64,000 nt of DNA from Bacteroides faecium (lineage in GTDB: Bacteria; Bacteroidota; Bacteroidia; Bacteroidales; Bacteroidaceae): NCBI RefSeq assembly GCF_012113595.1, contig NZ_CP050831.1:3596001-3660000 (forward strand), read 5' to 3'. The stretch's first letter is position 1; each line of letters starts with the position of its first letter. Positions 42,551-51,186 of the stretch are shown in pieces. The notes under the pieces are model-generated. The model had not been told where the DNA came from and ran no database searches. It worked only from the letters and a program-made list of their open reading frames with translations. A program made the position numbers and the translations under genes.

Positions 42551-43090
42551 ATGAGAAATGTGAATAATCATGTGTTGCGGAGTATAATCAGTACACTAAT
42601 CTTTGTTCTATTCGCATGTGCGTCTATGGCGCAGACGCCTGACTTGCAAAAGTTTGTTGGAGTTTGGAGTCCGACGAAGCGTAATGGCACTTTTGGTAAT
42701 ATCAAAATCACTGTTCAGGATAGTCATTTGCTTATTAAGATTAAATATCTTGGTGGTATTCGAGAAGGGTATAATATTAAAGTTTCAGGAAATTCAATAT
42801 CGTGGTCTATTCCTGATGATGAAGGGACTCAATACGGTGAATGGTATATTCGGAATGGTAAGATCTACAAAGTGAACGGTGGTAGTAACGGTGAGGCTAC
42901 CAACATCTATAACCGATCCGGCAGGGCAAAAATTGAGATAAACTATATTTCTTTCTTAGCAAAATTTGCTGACAGTGGGGATATGACGCTAAATACTGCA
43001 TTCGGAGGTGATTATTGTAGTTCGAGTGGAGAATTATTGTTTGACCAGTTCTCAAATTATTGCTATTATAGTGATTACTCAAATTGGTAA
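42551..43090 (+). CDS. Secreted protein of unknown function
   Basis: 179 residues with a signal peptide (VLFACASMAQ). A short beta domain contains FVGVWSPTKRNGTFGNIKITV and IPDDEGTQYGEWYIRNGKIY, a lipocalin-like or DUF-type pattern. The C-terminus is Tyr/Ser-rich. No match is recognised. It lies in a small orphan cluster with a FISUMP protein. Confidence 0.7.
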   Translation: MRNVNNHVLRSIISTLIFVLFACASMAQTPDLQKFVGVWSPTKRNGTFGNIKITVQDSHLLIKIKYLGGIREGYNIKVSGNSISWSIPDDEGTQYGEWYIRNGKIYKVNGGSNGEATNIYNRSGRAKIEINYISFLAKFADSGDMTLNTAFGGDYCSSSGELLFDQFSNYCYYSDYSNW

Positions 43091-43186
43091 GTGTTTCCCA
43101 TCTCAATGTAAAAAATAATAATATCTATAACTTATGAAATATTATTGTTTGCTCTAAGGTGAAAAACTTAAAAAAGTAGACGAAAA

Positions 43187-43849
43187 ATGAACGATAATAT
43201 GATGAAAAAGTTTTTCTTATTCGCAGCTATTCTCGGCTGCATGAGTCTTAGTGTGAATGCCCAGTCTGTCCTTATCAATGGTGTGCGTTGGGCAACGTGT
43301 AACGTCGATGCACCCGGCACATTTGCTAAAAGTCCCGATGATGCTGGTATGTTTTACCAATGGAATAGTAAAGTGGCTTGGTCTGCCAGTGGAGAAATTA
43401 GTGATTGGAAATCGGTGTCTGTAGAAATTTCCGATGAAGAAGGGCACATGTATTATTTATGGGGAAATGAAAATGATCCAAGTCCAAAAGGTTACCATGT
43501 GCCGACAATTGACGAGGTTACTTTGTTGTTTGATAAAGATAAGGTAGCATATATGCGGACAACGAGAAATGGTAGATTGGGTTGTAAATTTACTGATAAA
43601 AGTAACGGTAACTCCATTTTTTTACCTGCTTGCGGTTTTCGTGGAGGTAGAAATGGTACATGGGAAGGCAATGGAAGTCTTGAATATTCCAGTATGATGT
43701 ATTGGACTGTTCCACAAATGGTGGGGAGTGATATTCTTACTTACTTCACGATATCTGAAGACGACTACGGTGTATTGGGTGGCGGTGTAATTCAAACTGC
43801 TTTTGGTAATCCTGTTAAAGCTCTTCCTATGCGTTGCGTGGCAGATTGA
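43187..43849 (+). CDS. FISUMP-domain secreted protein
   Basis: 220 residues; the first 5 residues may be extra (MMKKFF starts at 43199). A signal peptide ends at about SVNAQS. The mature part starts with VLINGVRWATCNVDAPGTFAKSPDDAGMFYQW and has SPKGYHVPTIDE and the final LPMRCVAD (all in sections), which are hallmarks of the Fibrobacter succinogenes major paralogous domain. The role of this domain is not established; it is common in Bacteroidota surface proteins. Confidence 0.85.
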   Translation: MNDNMMKKFFLFAAILGCMSLSVNAQSVLINGVRWATCNVDAPGTFAKSPDDAGMFYQWNSKVAWSASGEISDWKSVSVEISDEEGHMYYLWGNENDPSPKGYHVPTIDEVTLLFDKDKVAYMRTTRNGRLGCKFTDKSNGNSIFLPACGFRGGRNGTWEGNGSLEYSSMMYWTVPQMVGSDILTYFTISEDDYGVLGGGVIQTAFGNPVKALPMRCVAD

Positions 43850-43928
43850 CAGCGGTTATTCTTCCCAGTTCAACGGGATTTGTAGCCCGATAGAGTGTCT
43901 TTTATAATGAATATTAATTTAATTGGAG

Positions 43929-44192
43929 GTGAATAAGTTGGAAACGTTATTAGCTATATTAGGTTTTTTAATTCCCGGGCTTGTTTGTTACTGGTATAAT
44001 CAATGGAGAGAAAGAAAAAGAAATGAAAAGTTGTGGGAACAGGCGATAAAAGGTGAGTCGTTACGACAAAAATGGAGAGAAGCAGAACAAAAAACGGATG
44101 GAGTATATGATAATGAGGGTTGTGTGTGGTTCGTAGATCCTGACGGTAATACAAGAACCAAATTGGACGAAGACGATGAGAAGAAAGGGTAG
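43929..44192 (+). CDS. Short membrane-anchored protein
   Basis: About 87 residues from the GTG at 43929; an upstream TTG (43923) is also possible, inside the GGAGGT sequence. One N-terminal membrane helix (LLAILGFLIPGLVCYWY) is followed by a charged cytoplasmic-type tail. Function unknown. Confidence 0.55.
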   Translation: MNKLETLLAILGFLIPGLVCYWYNQWRERKRNEKLWEQAIKGESLRQKWREAEQKTDGVYDNEGCVWFVDPDGNTRTKLDEDDEKKG

Positions 44193-44358
44193 TTTGATAC
44201 CTTATTGAATGTGGCTTATGATTTTGCTGTATATTTAGTGAGGAAATTAAATAATGCTTTATTACTACGTTATATAAAGTTGTATAAAGGTATAAATTGC
44301 GGTGTGTACTTTGAGAGGATGTGTGTTACTATTATCTAGATTAAAGAGGGGCAAACAG

Positions 44359-44391
44359 AAAAGGATAGATTTTCAGGCAACCTATCCTTTT
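44359..44391. terminator. Terminator between the orphan cluster and enolase
   Basis: 10-bp stem AAAAGGATAG / CTATCCTTTT with a 13-base loop and T on both sides; serves the convergent genes. Confidence 0.8.
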
Positions 44392-44419
44392 TAATATTTC
44401 AAGCTAAGTAAGAATCTAT

Positions 44420-45700
44420 TTACTTAATTCTCTTATATCCATACACAGCCAAATCACCAAGCTCTTCTTCGATACGAAGCAGTTGATTGTATTTAGCCAT
44501 ACGGTCAGAGCGGCTCAAAGAACCAGTCTTGATTTGTCCGCTGTTGGTAGCTACTGCGATGTCGGCGATAGTAGCATCTTCCGTTTCACCGGAACGGTGA
44601 GAAGTAACGGTAGTATAGCCGTGACGGTGAGCCATTTCGATAGCGTTCAATGTTTCAGTCAATGAACCGATCTGGTTTACTTTAATCAGGATAGAGTTGG
44701 CGCAACCTTTTTCGATACCCATTGCAAGGAAATCGACGTTTGTCACGAACAGGTCGTCACCTACCAATTGGCAACGGTCGCCGATACGTTCGGTCAGTTT
44801 CTTCCAGCCTTCCCAGTCGTTTTCGTTCATACCGTCTTCGATAGAGTCGATAGGGAATTTGTTGATTAGCTCTTCCAAGTAGTCAACTTGCTCGTCGGAA
44901 GTGCGTTTCTTTCCTTTTTCGCCTTCAAACTTAGTGTAGTCGTAAATACCGTCATGGTAGAATTCAGAAGCAGCACAGTCCATACCGATCATTACGTCTT
45001 TGCCAGGTTCGTATCCTGCTGCTTTAATAGCGGCGAGAATAGAATTCAAAGCGTCTTCCGTGCCTTCCAGGTTAGGAGCGAAACCACCTTCGTCACCTAC
45101 GGCAGTGCTAAGACCACGGTCTTTCAATACTTTCTTCAATGCATGGAATACTTCAGCACCCATACGCAAACCTTCTCTGAAAGAAGGAGCACCTACCGGG
45201 CGAATCATAAATTCCTGGAATGCGATAGGAGCATCACTATGTGAACCGCCATTGATGATATTCATCATCGGCACAGGCATTACATAGGTATTTGTTCCAC
45301 CGATATAGCGATATAAAGGAAGGTCTAAATAATTGGCAGCAGCTTTGGCTACGGCAAGAGATACACCGAGAATAGCGTTGGCGCCTAAGTTTGATTTAGT
45401 TTTGGTGCCATCCAATGCCAACATAGCGTAGTCGATTCCTCTCTGATTGAGTGAAGACATTCCGACCAGTTTCGGGGCAATGATTTTATTTACATTGTCA
45501 ACCGCTTTTTGTACACCTTTTCCACCGTAGCGTTGTTTGTCACCATCGCGAAGCTCCAACGCTTCGTGTTCACCTGTGGAAGCACCTGACGGCACTGATG
45601 CGCGTCCCATAATGCCTGATTCCAATACTACGTCAACTTCTACTGTGGGGTTACCTCTTGAATCGAGAATTTCTCGAGCTACAATTTTTTCAATTTTCAT
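44420..45700 (-). CDS. eno: Enolase
   Basis: 426 residues. Landmarks are the N-terminal SRGNPTVEV, GGSHSDAPIAFQEFMI, GDDLFVTN, the catalytic Lys in ILIKVNQIGSLTET and SHRSGETEDATIADIAVA. It converts 2-phosphoglycerate to phosphoenolpyruvate in glycolysis. A -7 box TACTTTTG is at 45730-45737. Confidence 0.99.
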   Translation of the reverse strand: MKIEKIVAREILDSRGNPTVEVDVVLESGIMGRASVPSGASTGEHEALELRDGDKQRYGGKGVQKAVDNVNKIIAPKLVGMSSLNQRGIDYAMLALDGTKTKSNLGANAILGVSLAVAKAAANYLDLPLYRYIGGTNTYVMPVPMMNIINGGSHSDAPIAFQEFMIRPVGAPSFREGLRMGAEVFHALKKVLKDRGLSTAVGDEGGFAPNLEGTEDALNSILAAIKAAGYEPGKDVMIGMDCAASEFYHDGIYDYTKFEGEKGKKRTSDEQVDYLEELINKFPIDSIEDGMNENDWEGWKKLTERIGDRCQLVGDDLFVTNVDFLAMGIEKGCANSILIKVNQIGSLTETLNAIEMAHRHGYTTVTSHRSGETEDATIADIAVATNSGQIKTGSLSRSDRMAKYNQLLRIEEELGDLAVYGYKRIK

Positions 45701-45729
45701 CGTTTCTATTGTTTTTGAATAAGATTTTG

Positions 45730-45737
45730 CAAAAGTA
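45730..45737 (-). promoter_or_regulatory. -7 box TACTTTTG of eno
   Basis: Minus-strand TACTTTTG, 30 bases upstream of the eno start. Confidence 0.65.
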
Positions 45738-45879
45738 CGGACTTGACGGGGAGTGAGAAATCACTATAAATAGGTATTCTTTTCGTTCCTATTCCCTATA
45801 TGTCGTTAGTCCAACCTTATAATATAACAACGGGACGATGCTTTTTGTTTGAGCGTAACGGGGTGAAATTTGCAGGATT

Positions 45880-46542
45880 TTAATCCTCGATGACAACGCC
45901 TAGCAGCGGAAGTAAATCCATCGCTTGCAGAGAGGTGATGATAGCCCCTTTCAGGTCACTGATATTAAGCGTGATTCCGCTGATACGGGAAGTGCGCAAG
46001 TCTATTCCGCGAAGCGGGGCATGCGAGAAGTCGGCTTCTACCAGGTCGCAGCTATCGAAAGCGACGGATGAAAAACGGCAGTCGTTCAAACTTCCGTTTC
46101 GAAGCTGGCTGTGTGCAAAACGTACCTGATTCATCTTACTCATTGCCAGGTTGACGTATCCCGCATTGCAATCGTGTAGCAGGACATGATTCATGGTTGT
46201 CTCGGATAGATTGGTTCCTAAGAGTTTGCAGGAGATAAATTCTACCCGGTAAAGGGAACTTTCGGCAAAAGAGATGTTTGATAAATCGCAATTCTCAAAC
46301 CGGACATCGGTCAACTGGGAAGAACGGAACTTACATTCGCTAAAGGTCTGATGCCGGAAAGTACAGTTCTTGAAGCTCTTGTAGGATTTGTCGATACCTT
46401 CTTCTCTTCCTTTACAGAATAGAAGATGGGAGATGGTTTCTTCTCTGTCGAGCCACTCTTGCAAGGTGTTTGTACTGATTTCCTGTTCTTCCGTCATGGG
46501 TGGAACTACGCGGACGGGTTTTGCTGAATTTCTTTTTATCAT
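45880..46542 (-). CDS. Pentapeptide-repeat protein
   Basis: 220 residues with many A/C-(D/N)-L-x-x repeats (NCDLSNISFAESSLYRVEFISC, CDLVEADFSHAPLRG), a right-handed beta-helix. It may fold and act like the Qnr-type DNA mimics or simply be a structural protein; the target is unknown. It is soluble and has no signal peptide. Confidence 0.88.
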   Translation of the reverse strand: MIKRNSAKPVRVVPPMTEEQEISTNTLQEWLDREETISHLLFCKGREEGIDKSYKSFKNCTFRHQTFSECKFRSSQLTDVRFENCDLSNISFAESSLYRVEFISCKLLGTNLSETTMNHVLLHDCNAGYVNLAMSKMNQVRFAHSQLRNGSLNDCRFSSVAFDSCDLVEADFSHAPLRGIDLRTSRISGITLNISDLKGAIITSLQAMDLLPLLGVVIED

Positions 46543-46572
46543 GCCGTAAAGATAGCTTTTATATTCGGATAT

Positions 46573-46950
46573 TTAGATTTGCTTTCCCACATATCCACCG
46601 GCCAGTGCGGCAGCCAGTCCTATTCCTATACTTAATAAGGTATAGAGGATGAATGTTCCGTAGAATTCTCCTTTCAACAGACCTATACCGTCACTGGAAA
46701 AAGTGGAGAAGGTGGTGAAACCACCGCACAATCCCGTTGTCAGAAATAGGCGGACTTCGAAAGGAAGATGGAACCGTTCTGAAAGGGCATAAAACAGGCC
46801 GATAAGGAAACTGCCAAGCAGATTGACGGTGAACGTAGCCCATGGAAAATGGTAGGGGACAATCCGTTCGTGCATGAACAACTGGACGCAATAGCGTAAC
46901 GCACTGCCGGTGCCGCCCCCGATAAAGATATAGATAATTTCTTTACTCAT
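46573..46950 (-). CDS. fluC: Fluoride channel FluC (CrcB)
   Basis: 125 residues from MSKEIIYIF; the longer frame adds an unrelated 22-residue leader. Four membrane helices. Conserved GGGTGSALRY, NLLGSFLIG and GGFTTFSTFSSD. Exports F-. No fluoride riboswitch was recognised upstream. Confidence 0.94.
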   Translation of the reverse strand: MSKEIIYIFIGGGTGSALRYCVQLFMHERIVPYHFPWATFTVNLLGSFLIGLFYALSERFHLPFEVRLFLTTGLCGGFTTFSTFSSDGIGLLKGEFYGTFILYTLLSIGIGLAAALAGGYVGKQI

Positions 46951-46969
46951 TTGATTTTGGATATTTGTA

Positions 46970-47746
46970 TTATTTATATGCGGCTTCAAAGTCCTTCTCG
47001 AATTGCCGGAAGCCACCGGGATAGATACGGTCTATCCGTTCAGAAACGGTTGACGAGTCATTTTTGTTTTGCAGGGAAGCGATGAGGCTTTTTAGTATGT
47101 CCTTGGAGACTGTTTCTATCCAGAATGTGACAAGCGCGTGCGCAAGAATATATGAATATTGCTCGTCAGTTGCCTGTCGTTTCATGAATTTGCCGTGTCC
47201 GCTATTTAAGAATGTAGGGAGATCGACTTCTCCCAGCATATACATTGTGCGGATTCTGCCTTGTTCGTATTCGGTAAAGGTATGGCGGAGTCCTTTCTTC
47301 GTCACTTTGCAATGCTCGAAATATTCAGATAAGCCTTCGTTGAGCCAGCTAGGCGGGAATTTCCCCAGGATTTGCCGGACGAAATGATGGCTGAGTTCGT
47401 GATAAATTATAGCGAGGCTTCGTTCCCGTCCTTTCTCTCGTCCCAGTATGAATGCCTTTTGCAGTTTGGGTGAATATACGCCGCTTGCTTTGAATGGCAG
47501 GGATATGTTTACACTTTCAAGATATTTTAAAGCCTCTTTTCTATCCTCGAATACATGCAACTGAAGGGTAAGCGTATCGGGTAATCCGAATTGCGTATAG
47601 AAGTTGACTTCGTGACTGATAAATTGCTCGATATCTCGACGGTCTTTATCAGGGAGCGGGTCACCGCTATACTCTATTTTGACGGTTTGCGCATTGAGCA
47701 GACTGTAAAAGATAAAAAACGAAAAAAGAAGAGAAAGTACACGCAT
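46970..47746 (-). CDS. Gluzincin-type secreted peptidase-like protein
   Basis: 258 residues with a signal peptide (SLLNAQ). It has a zinc site HELSHHFV (residues ~115) and the third ligand Glu in WLNEGLSEYFE, the gluzincin HExxH..E layout. It resembles small DUF1570-type proteins. Substrate unknown. Confidence 0.82.
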   Translation of the reverse strand: MRVLSLLFSFFIFYSLLNAQTVKIEYSGDPLPDKDRRDIEQFISHEVNFYTQFGLPDTLTLQLHVFEDRKEALKYLESVNISLPFKASGVYSPKLQKAFILGREKGRERSLAIIYHELSHHFVRQILGKFPPSWLNEGLSEYFEHCKVTKKGLRHTFTEYEQGRIRTMYMLGEVDLPTFLNSGHGKFMKRQATDEQYSYILAHALVTFWIETVSKDILKSLIASLQNKNDSSTVSERIDRIYPGGFRQFEKDFEAAYK

Positions 47747-47759
47747 AATGATATTACTG

Positions 47760-48593
47760 TTATTTCTGATTCTTATGTTTCATATATTTCTTTTTGTCGC
47801 GTTTGCTCATATCCTGCATGATAAGTTCATCATCGACAACTGCCTGATAGATTGTTTTCTCTTTGAGCTTAACGTCTCCTTCTGTTGTACGAAACACAGG
47901 TATGAAGTGGGAATAAGGATATCCCGAAGATTCTCCGCCTTTGAATTTATTCTCATCCAAAAAGAAGAAGGAGATGGAAACTCTCGAAGGTCCTGCTTTT
48001 CCTACGGGTTGTCCGACATGTACTTCTTCACCCGGCTGAATGAAATTCTCGCTCATTACCAGATAAGCCGAGAAAGTCTGGTCGGCGTGATAGACAAGCA
48101 ATTGCCGTGGATTGGTTGTCTTGCAGGCTATTCCGCTGCGGGTGGCATAAACTAAGTCACCTTCTTTTATGCGGAAGTTGAGCGTCTTTACTGATTCTCG
48201 CGGGTCGGTTTGCCAGCCCGTTTTTTGCCCGTCTTTCACAGGTAAGGCATAAGGAGTGTTGATTTGAAAGTTTGCAGGAAACTTACCGCGATAGTGTTTG
48301 TAGCTCGATGCACTCTTGAACGGATTATCGAACGATGCATTCTTTTCTATTTTGAATATGGTATTTTTTCCGGGAGTCAGATTGTATGAACGGTCACTCA
48401 TGCGATATAGATAATAGTCGCAATAATCCTCGTTGTAGTAATTCAGTTCCTGGTTACCCTGTGTGTCCGTTTCCCATTTTGATTCAACGATTCCGAACGG
48501 ACGTTCCATTAACTTTCGCAAGGACTGGGCGGAGATATGGCAGGCGGATAGGGAGAATGCGAATAAGATAATAAATTTAAGGTGTTGCTTCAT
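47760..48593 (-). CDS. LytM/M23-like protein with missing metal ligands
   Basis: 277 residues with a signal peptide (SACHISAQ). The middle shows the M23 fold pattern: EGDLVYATRSGIACK, LLVYHADQTFSAYLVMS and PGEEVHVGQPVGKAG. In active enzymes the segment before the last motif reads Y-x-H-L with paired His; here it is YLVM, and the first His-Asp site is not seen either. It is probably a non-catalytic binder or regulator of cell-wall enzymes. Confidence 0.75.
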   Translation of the reverse strand: MKQHLKFIILFAFSLSACHISAQSLRKLMERPFGIVESKWETDTQGNQELNYYNEDYCDYYLYRMSDRSYNLTPGKNTIFKIEKNASFDNPFKSASSYKHYRGKFPANFQINTPYALPVKDGQKTGWQTDPRESVKTLNFRIKEGDLVYATRSGIACKTTNPRQLLVYHADQTFSAYLVMSENFIQPGEEVHVGQPVGKAGPSRVSISFFFLDENKFKGGESSGYPYSHFIPVFRTTEGDVKLKEKTIYQAVVDDELIMQDMSKRDKKKYMKHKNQK

Positions 48594-48824
48594 AACTTAA
48601 ATAATAGATTGTATAACCTTTAGAGAAATAAATAATTGCTTGCAAATATAGAAAGAAACTGCGATATATGAATGTTATCATTCTATTTTATTCGGCAAAG
48701 CTACTATATTTTCTCTTCTTAGTATGTCTTGCAATTTGCTTATAATTAGTGTCTTATGTAATATGTGATACTCTTGGCATCTATATTTTGATTATAAAGA
48801 AAAACAGTCGCCATGTTTCCTGTC

Positions 48825-48832
48825 TATCTTTG
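48825..48832 (+). promoter_or_regulatory. -7 box TATCTTTG of the GH97 gene
   Basis: TATCTTTG, 31 bases before the ATG. The gap 48594-48863 holds no gene. Confidence 0.6.
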
Positions 48833-48863
48833 CCATACGATTATTAACTAACGTATTTATATC

Positions 48864-51023
48864 ATGAAGAACATGAAAACAAGAACCGCAATGTGGCTTT
48901 GCCTGCTGCTTGCTTTTTTAGTCGGTACATCAGCAAAAGCTGAAAGTATTACTTCTCCCGATGGGCAATTGAAGCTTAATTTCTCCGTCAACGCACAAGG
49001 AGAACCCGTGTATAGACTTTCTTATAAGGGAAAGGATGTGATTAAACCTTCCAAACTGGGATTGGAACTGAAGAATGATCCGGGGTTAATGAATGGATTT
49101 ATTTTGGTCGATACCAAAACTTCTACTTTTGATGAAACTTGGGAACCGGTGTGGGGAGAGGTAAAATCAATACGCAATCATTATAATGAAATGGCTGTTA
49201 CCTTGAATCAAAAGGCACAGGATCGCAATATTACTATCTGCTTTCGTCTTTATAATGATGGTTTGGGATTTCGCTACGAGTTTCCGCTACAAAAGAATTT
49301 GAATTACTTTGTTATTAAGGAAGAACATTCGCAGTTTGCCATGACAGGGGATCATACAGCCTTTTGGATTCCCGGTGACTATGATACGCAGGAATATGAC
49401 TATACCGAATCCAAACTTTCGGAAATCCGTGGATTATTACAGGGAGCAATTACCGGAAATGCTTCTCAAACCTCTTTCTCGCCAACAGGTGTACAGACTT
49501 CTCTGCAAATGAAAACAGCCGACGGCTTGTATATCAACTTGCACGAAGCTGCTTTGGTAGACTATTCTTGCATGCATTTGAATCTCGACGATAAGAATTT
49601 GATTTTTGAATCATGGCTGACACCGGATTCGCAGGGAGATAAAGGATATATGCAAGCTCCTTGCCGGTCGCCCTGGCGCACGGTGATTGTTAGTGATGAT
49701 GCCCGTGATATTCTGGCTTCCAAGTTGACGTTGAACCTGAACGAGCCTTGTGCCTACGAAGATGTTTCCTGGATTAAGCCTGTGAAGTATATCGGTGTGT
49801 GGTGGGAAATGATTAGTGGAAAAAGCTCATGGGCATATACGGACGATGTTTATTCCGTGAAACTCGGTGAGACGGATTATTCAAAGACAAAGCCGAACGG
49901 ACGGCACGCTGCGAATAATGACAATGTGAAACGTTATATTGACTTTGCGTCCCAACATGGATTCGACCAGGTATTGGTGGAAGGCTGGAACGAAGGTTGG
50001 GAAGACTGGTTCGGCAATTCGAAAGATTATGTATTTGATTTCATAACTCCTTATCCCGACTTCGATTTGAAAATGCTCAATGCCTATGCGAAAGCAAAAG
50101 GAGTGAAGTTGATGATGCATCATGAAACCTCTGCTTCTGCACGCAACTATGAACGTCATTTGGATACTGCTTATCAATTTATGGTAGATAATGGATATGA
50201 TGCTGTCAAGAGTGGTTATGTAGGTAATATCATTCCTCGCGGAGAACATCACTACGGACAATGGATGAATGATCATTATCTGTATGCAGTGAAGAAAGCG
50301 GCGGATTACAAGATTTGTGTAAATGCGCACGAAGCGGTTCGCCCGACCGGATTATGCCGTACTTATCCCAATCTGATTGGCAATGAATCGGCACGCGGTA
50401 CGGAATATGAAGCCTTCGCAGGCAATAAGCCGTTCCATACGACGCTGCTTCCTTTCACCCGTCAGATTGGCGGCCCGATGGATTATACTCCGGGTATCTT
50501 CGATACAAAACTCTCTTTCCTGCAAGGCGACCATAGTTTTGTGCGTACTACGTTGGCTAAACAACTGGCTCTTTATGTTACGATGTATAGCCCGTTGCAG
50601 ATGGCAGCCGATTTTCCGGAGAATTATGAACGCCACCTGGATGCTTTCCAATTTATTAAAGATGTGGCGCTTGATTGGGATGACAGTAAATATCTGGAAG
50701 CGGAACCGGGAGATTATATCACTGTAGCCCGTAAGGCAAAAGGTACTGATAACTGGTTTGTGGGTGGTATCACCGACGAAAATCCCCGCACTTCTACGTT
50801 TGCACTCGATTTCCTTGAACCGGGAAAGCAATATGTAGCTACGCTGTATGAAGATGGTAAAGACGCGGATTTTGAAAAGAATCCTACTTCTTATCAAATA
50901 AAGAAGGGCATCGTAACCGCTAAAACCCGTATCTCAGCGAAACTTGCCCGGAGCGGAGGATTTGCGTTGAGTCTGATTGAAGCAACCCCGGCAGACAAGA
51001 AGATAATTAAGAAATGGAAATAA
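48864..51023 (+). CDS. GH97 alpha-glucosidase (SusB-type, inverting)
   Basis: 719 residues, a full GH97 length, with a signal peptide (VGTSAKAES). An N-terminal beta domain leads into a TIM-type barrel. The active-site Glu residues of the inverting SusB group can be placed: MMHHETSA (~residue 419), NAHEAVRPTG and NLIGNESARGTEYEAF (~505-520). The retaining GH97 enzymes have an Asp nucleophile after KS/KID; here it is KSGYVG, so inversion is expected. It hydrolyses alpha-glucosides in the periplasm. No susCD genes are adjacent. Confidence 0.93.
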   Translation: MKNMKTRTAMWLCLLLAFLVGTSAKAESITSPDGQLKLNFSVNAQGEPVYRLSYKGKDVIKPSKLGLELKNDPGLMNGFILVDTKTSTFDETWEPVWGEVKSIRNHYNEMAVTLNQKAQDRNITICFRLYNDGLGFRYEFPLQKNLNYFVIKEEHSQFAMTGDHTAFWIPGDYDTQEYDYTESKLSEIRGLLQGAITGNASQTSFSPTGVQTSLQMKTADGLYINLHEAALVDYSCMHLNLDDKNLIFESWLTPDSQGDKGYMQAPCRSPWRTVIVSDDARDILASKLTLNLNEPCAYEDVSWIKPVKYIGVWWEMISGKSSWAYTDDVYSVKLGETDYSKTKPNGRHAANNDNVKRYIDFASQHGFDQVLVEGWNEGWEDWFGNSKDYVFDFITPYPDFDLKMLNAYAKAKGVKLMMHHETSASARNYERHLDTAYQFMVDNGYDAVKSGYVGNIIPRGEHHYGQWMNDHYLYAVKKAADYKICVNAHEAVRPTGLCRTYPNLIGNESARGTEYEAFAGNKPFHTTLLPFTRQIGGPMDYTPGIFDTKLSFLQGDHSFVRTTLAKQLALYVTMYSPLQMAADFPENYERHLDAFQFIKDVALDWDDSKYLEAEPGDYITVARKAKGTDNWFVGGITDENPRTSTFALDFLEPGKQYVATLYEDGKDADFEKNPTSYQIKKGIVTAKTRISAKLARSGGFALSLIEATPADKKIIKKWK

Positions 51024-51079
51024 GATTCAGGTAGAGGGATTGTTCCCGGATTCCCCGCTTTTAATAAATATTAGTTGTT

Positions 51080-51120
51080 GCCCCGCAAAGAAATATTAAA
51101 CTTTGCGGGGCTCTTTTTTT
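51080..51120 (+). terminator. Terminator after the GH97 gene
   Basis: 11-bp perfect stem GCCCCGCAAAG / CTTTGCGGGGC followed by TCTTTTTTT. Confidence 0.95.
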
Positions 51121-51140
51121 ATCAGACGGATTCTTTTTTG

Positions 51141-51148
51141 TACTTTTG
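51141..51148 (+). promoter_or_regulatory. -7 box TACTTTTG of the PurF-like gene
   Basis: TACTTTTG, 38 bases before the ATG at 51187. Confidence 0.6.
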
Positions 51149-51186
51149 CGCATCTTTTTTAAAACATCATCAATAAAGAGAACGAC

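Noticed and set aside
46951..46970. Fluoride riboswitch upstream of fluC
   Set aside because: The space before fluC is only about 20 bases and is occupied by the preceding gene's end, so the motif cannot be placed.
49881..50897. Antisense ORFs over the GH97 gene
   Set aside because: Shadows of a secure coding sequence, no signals of their own.
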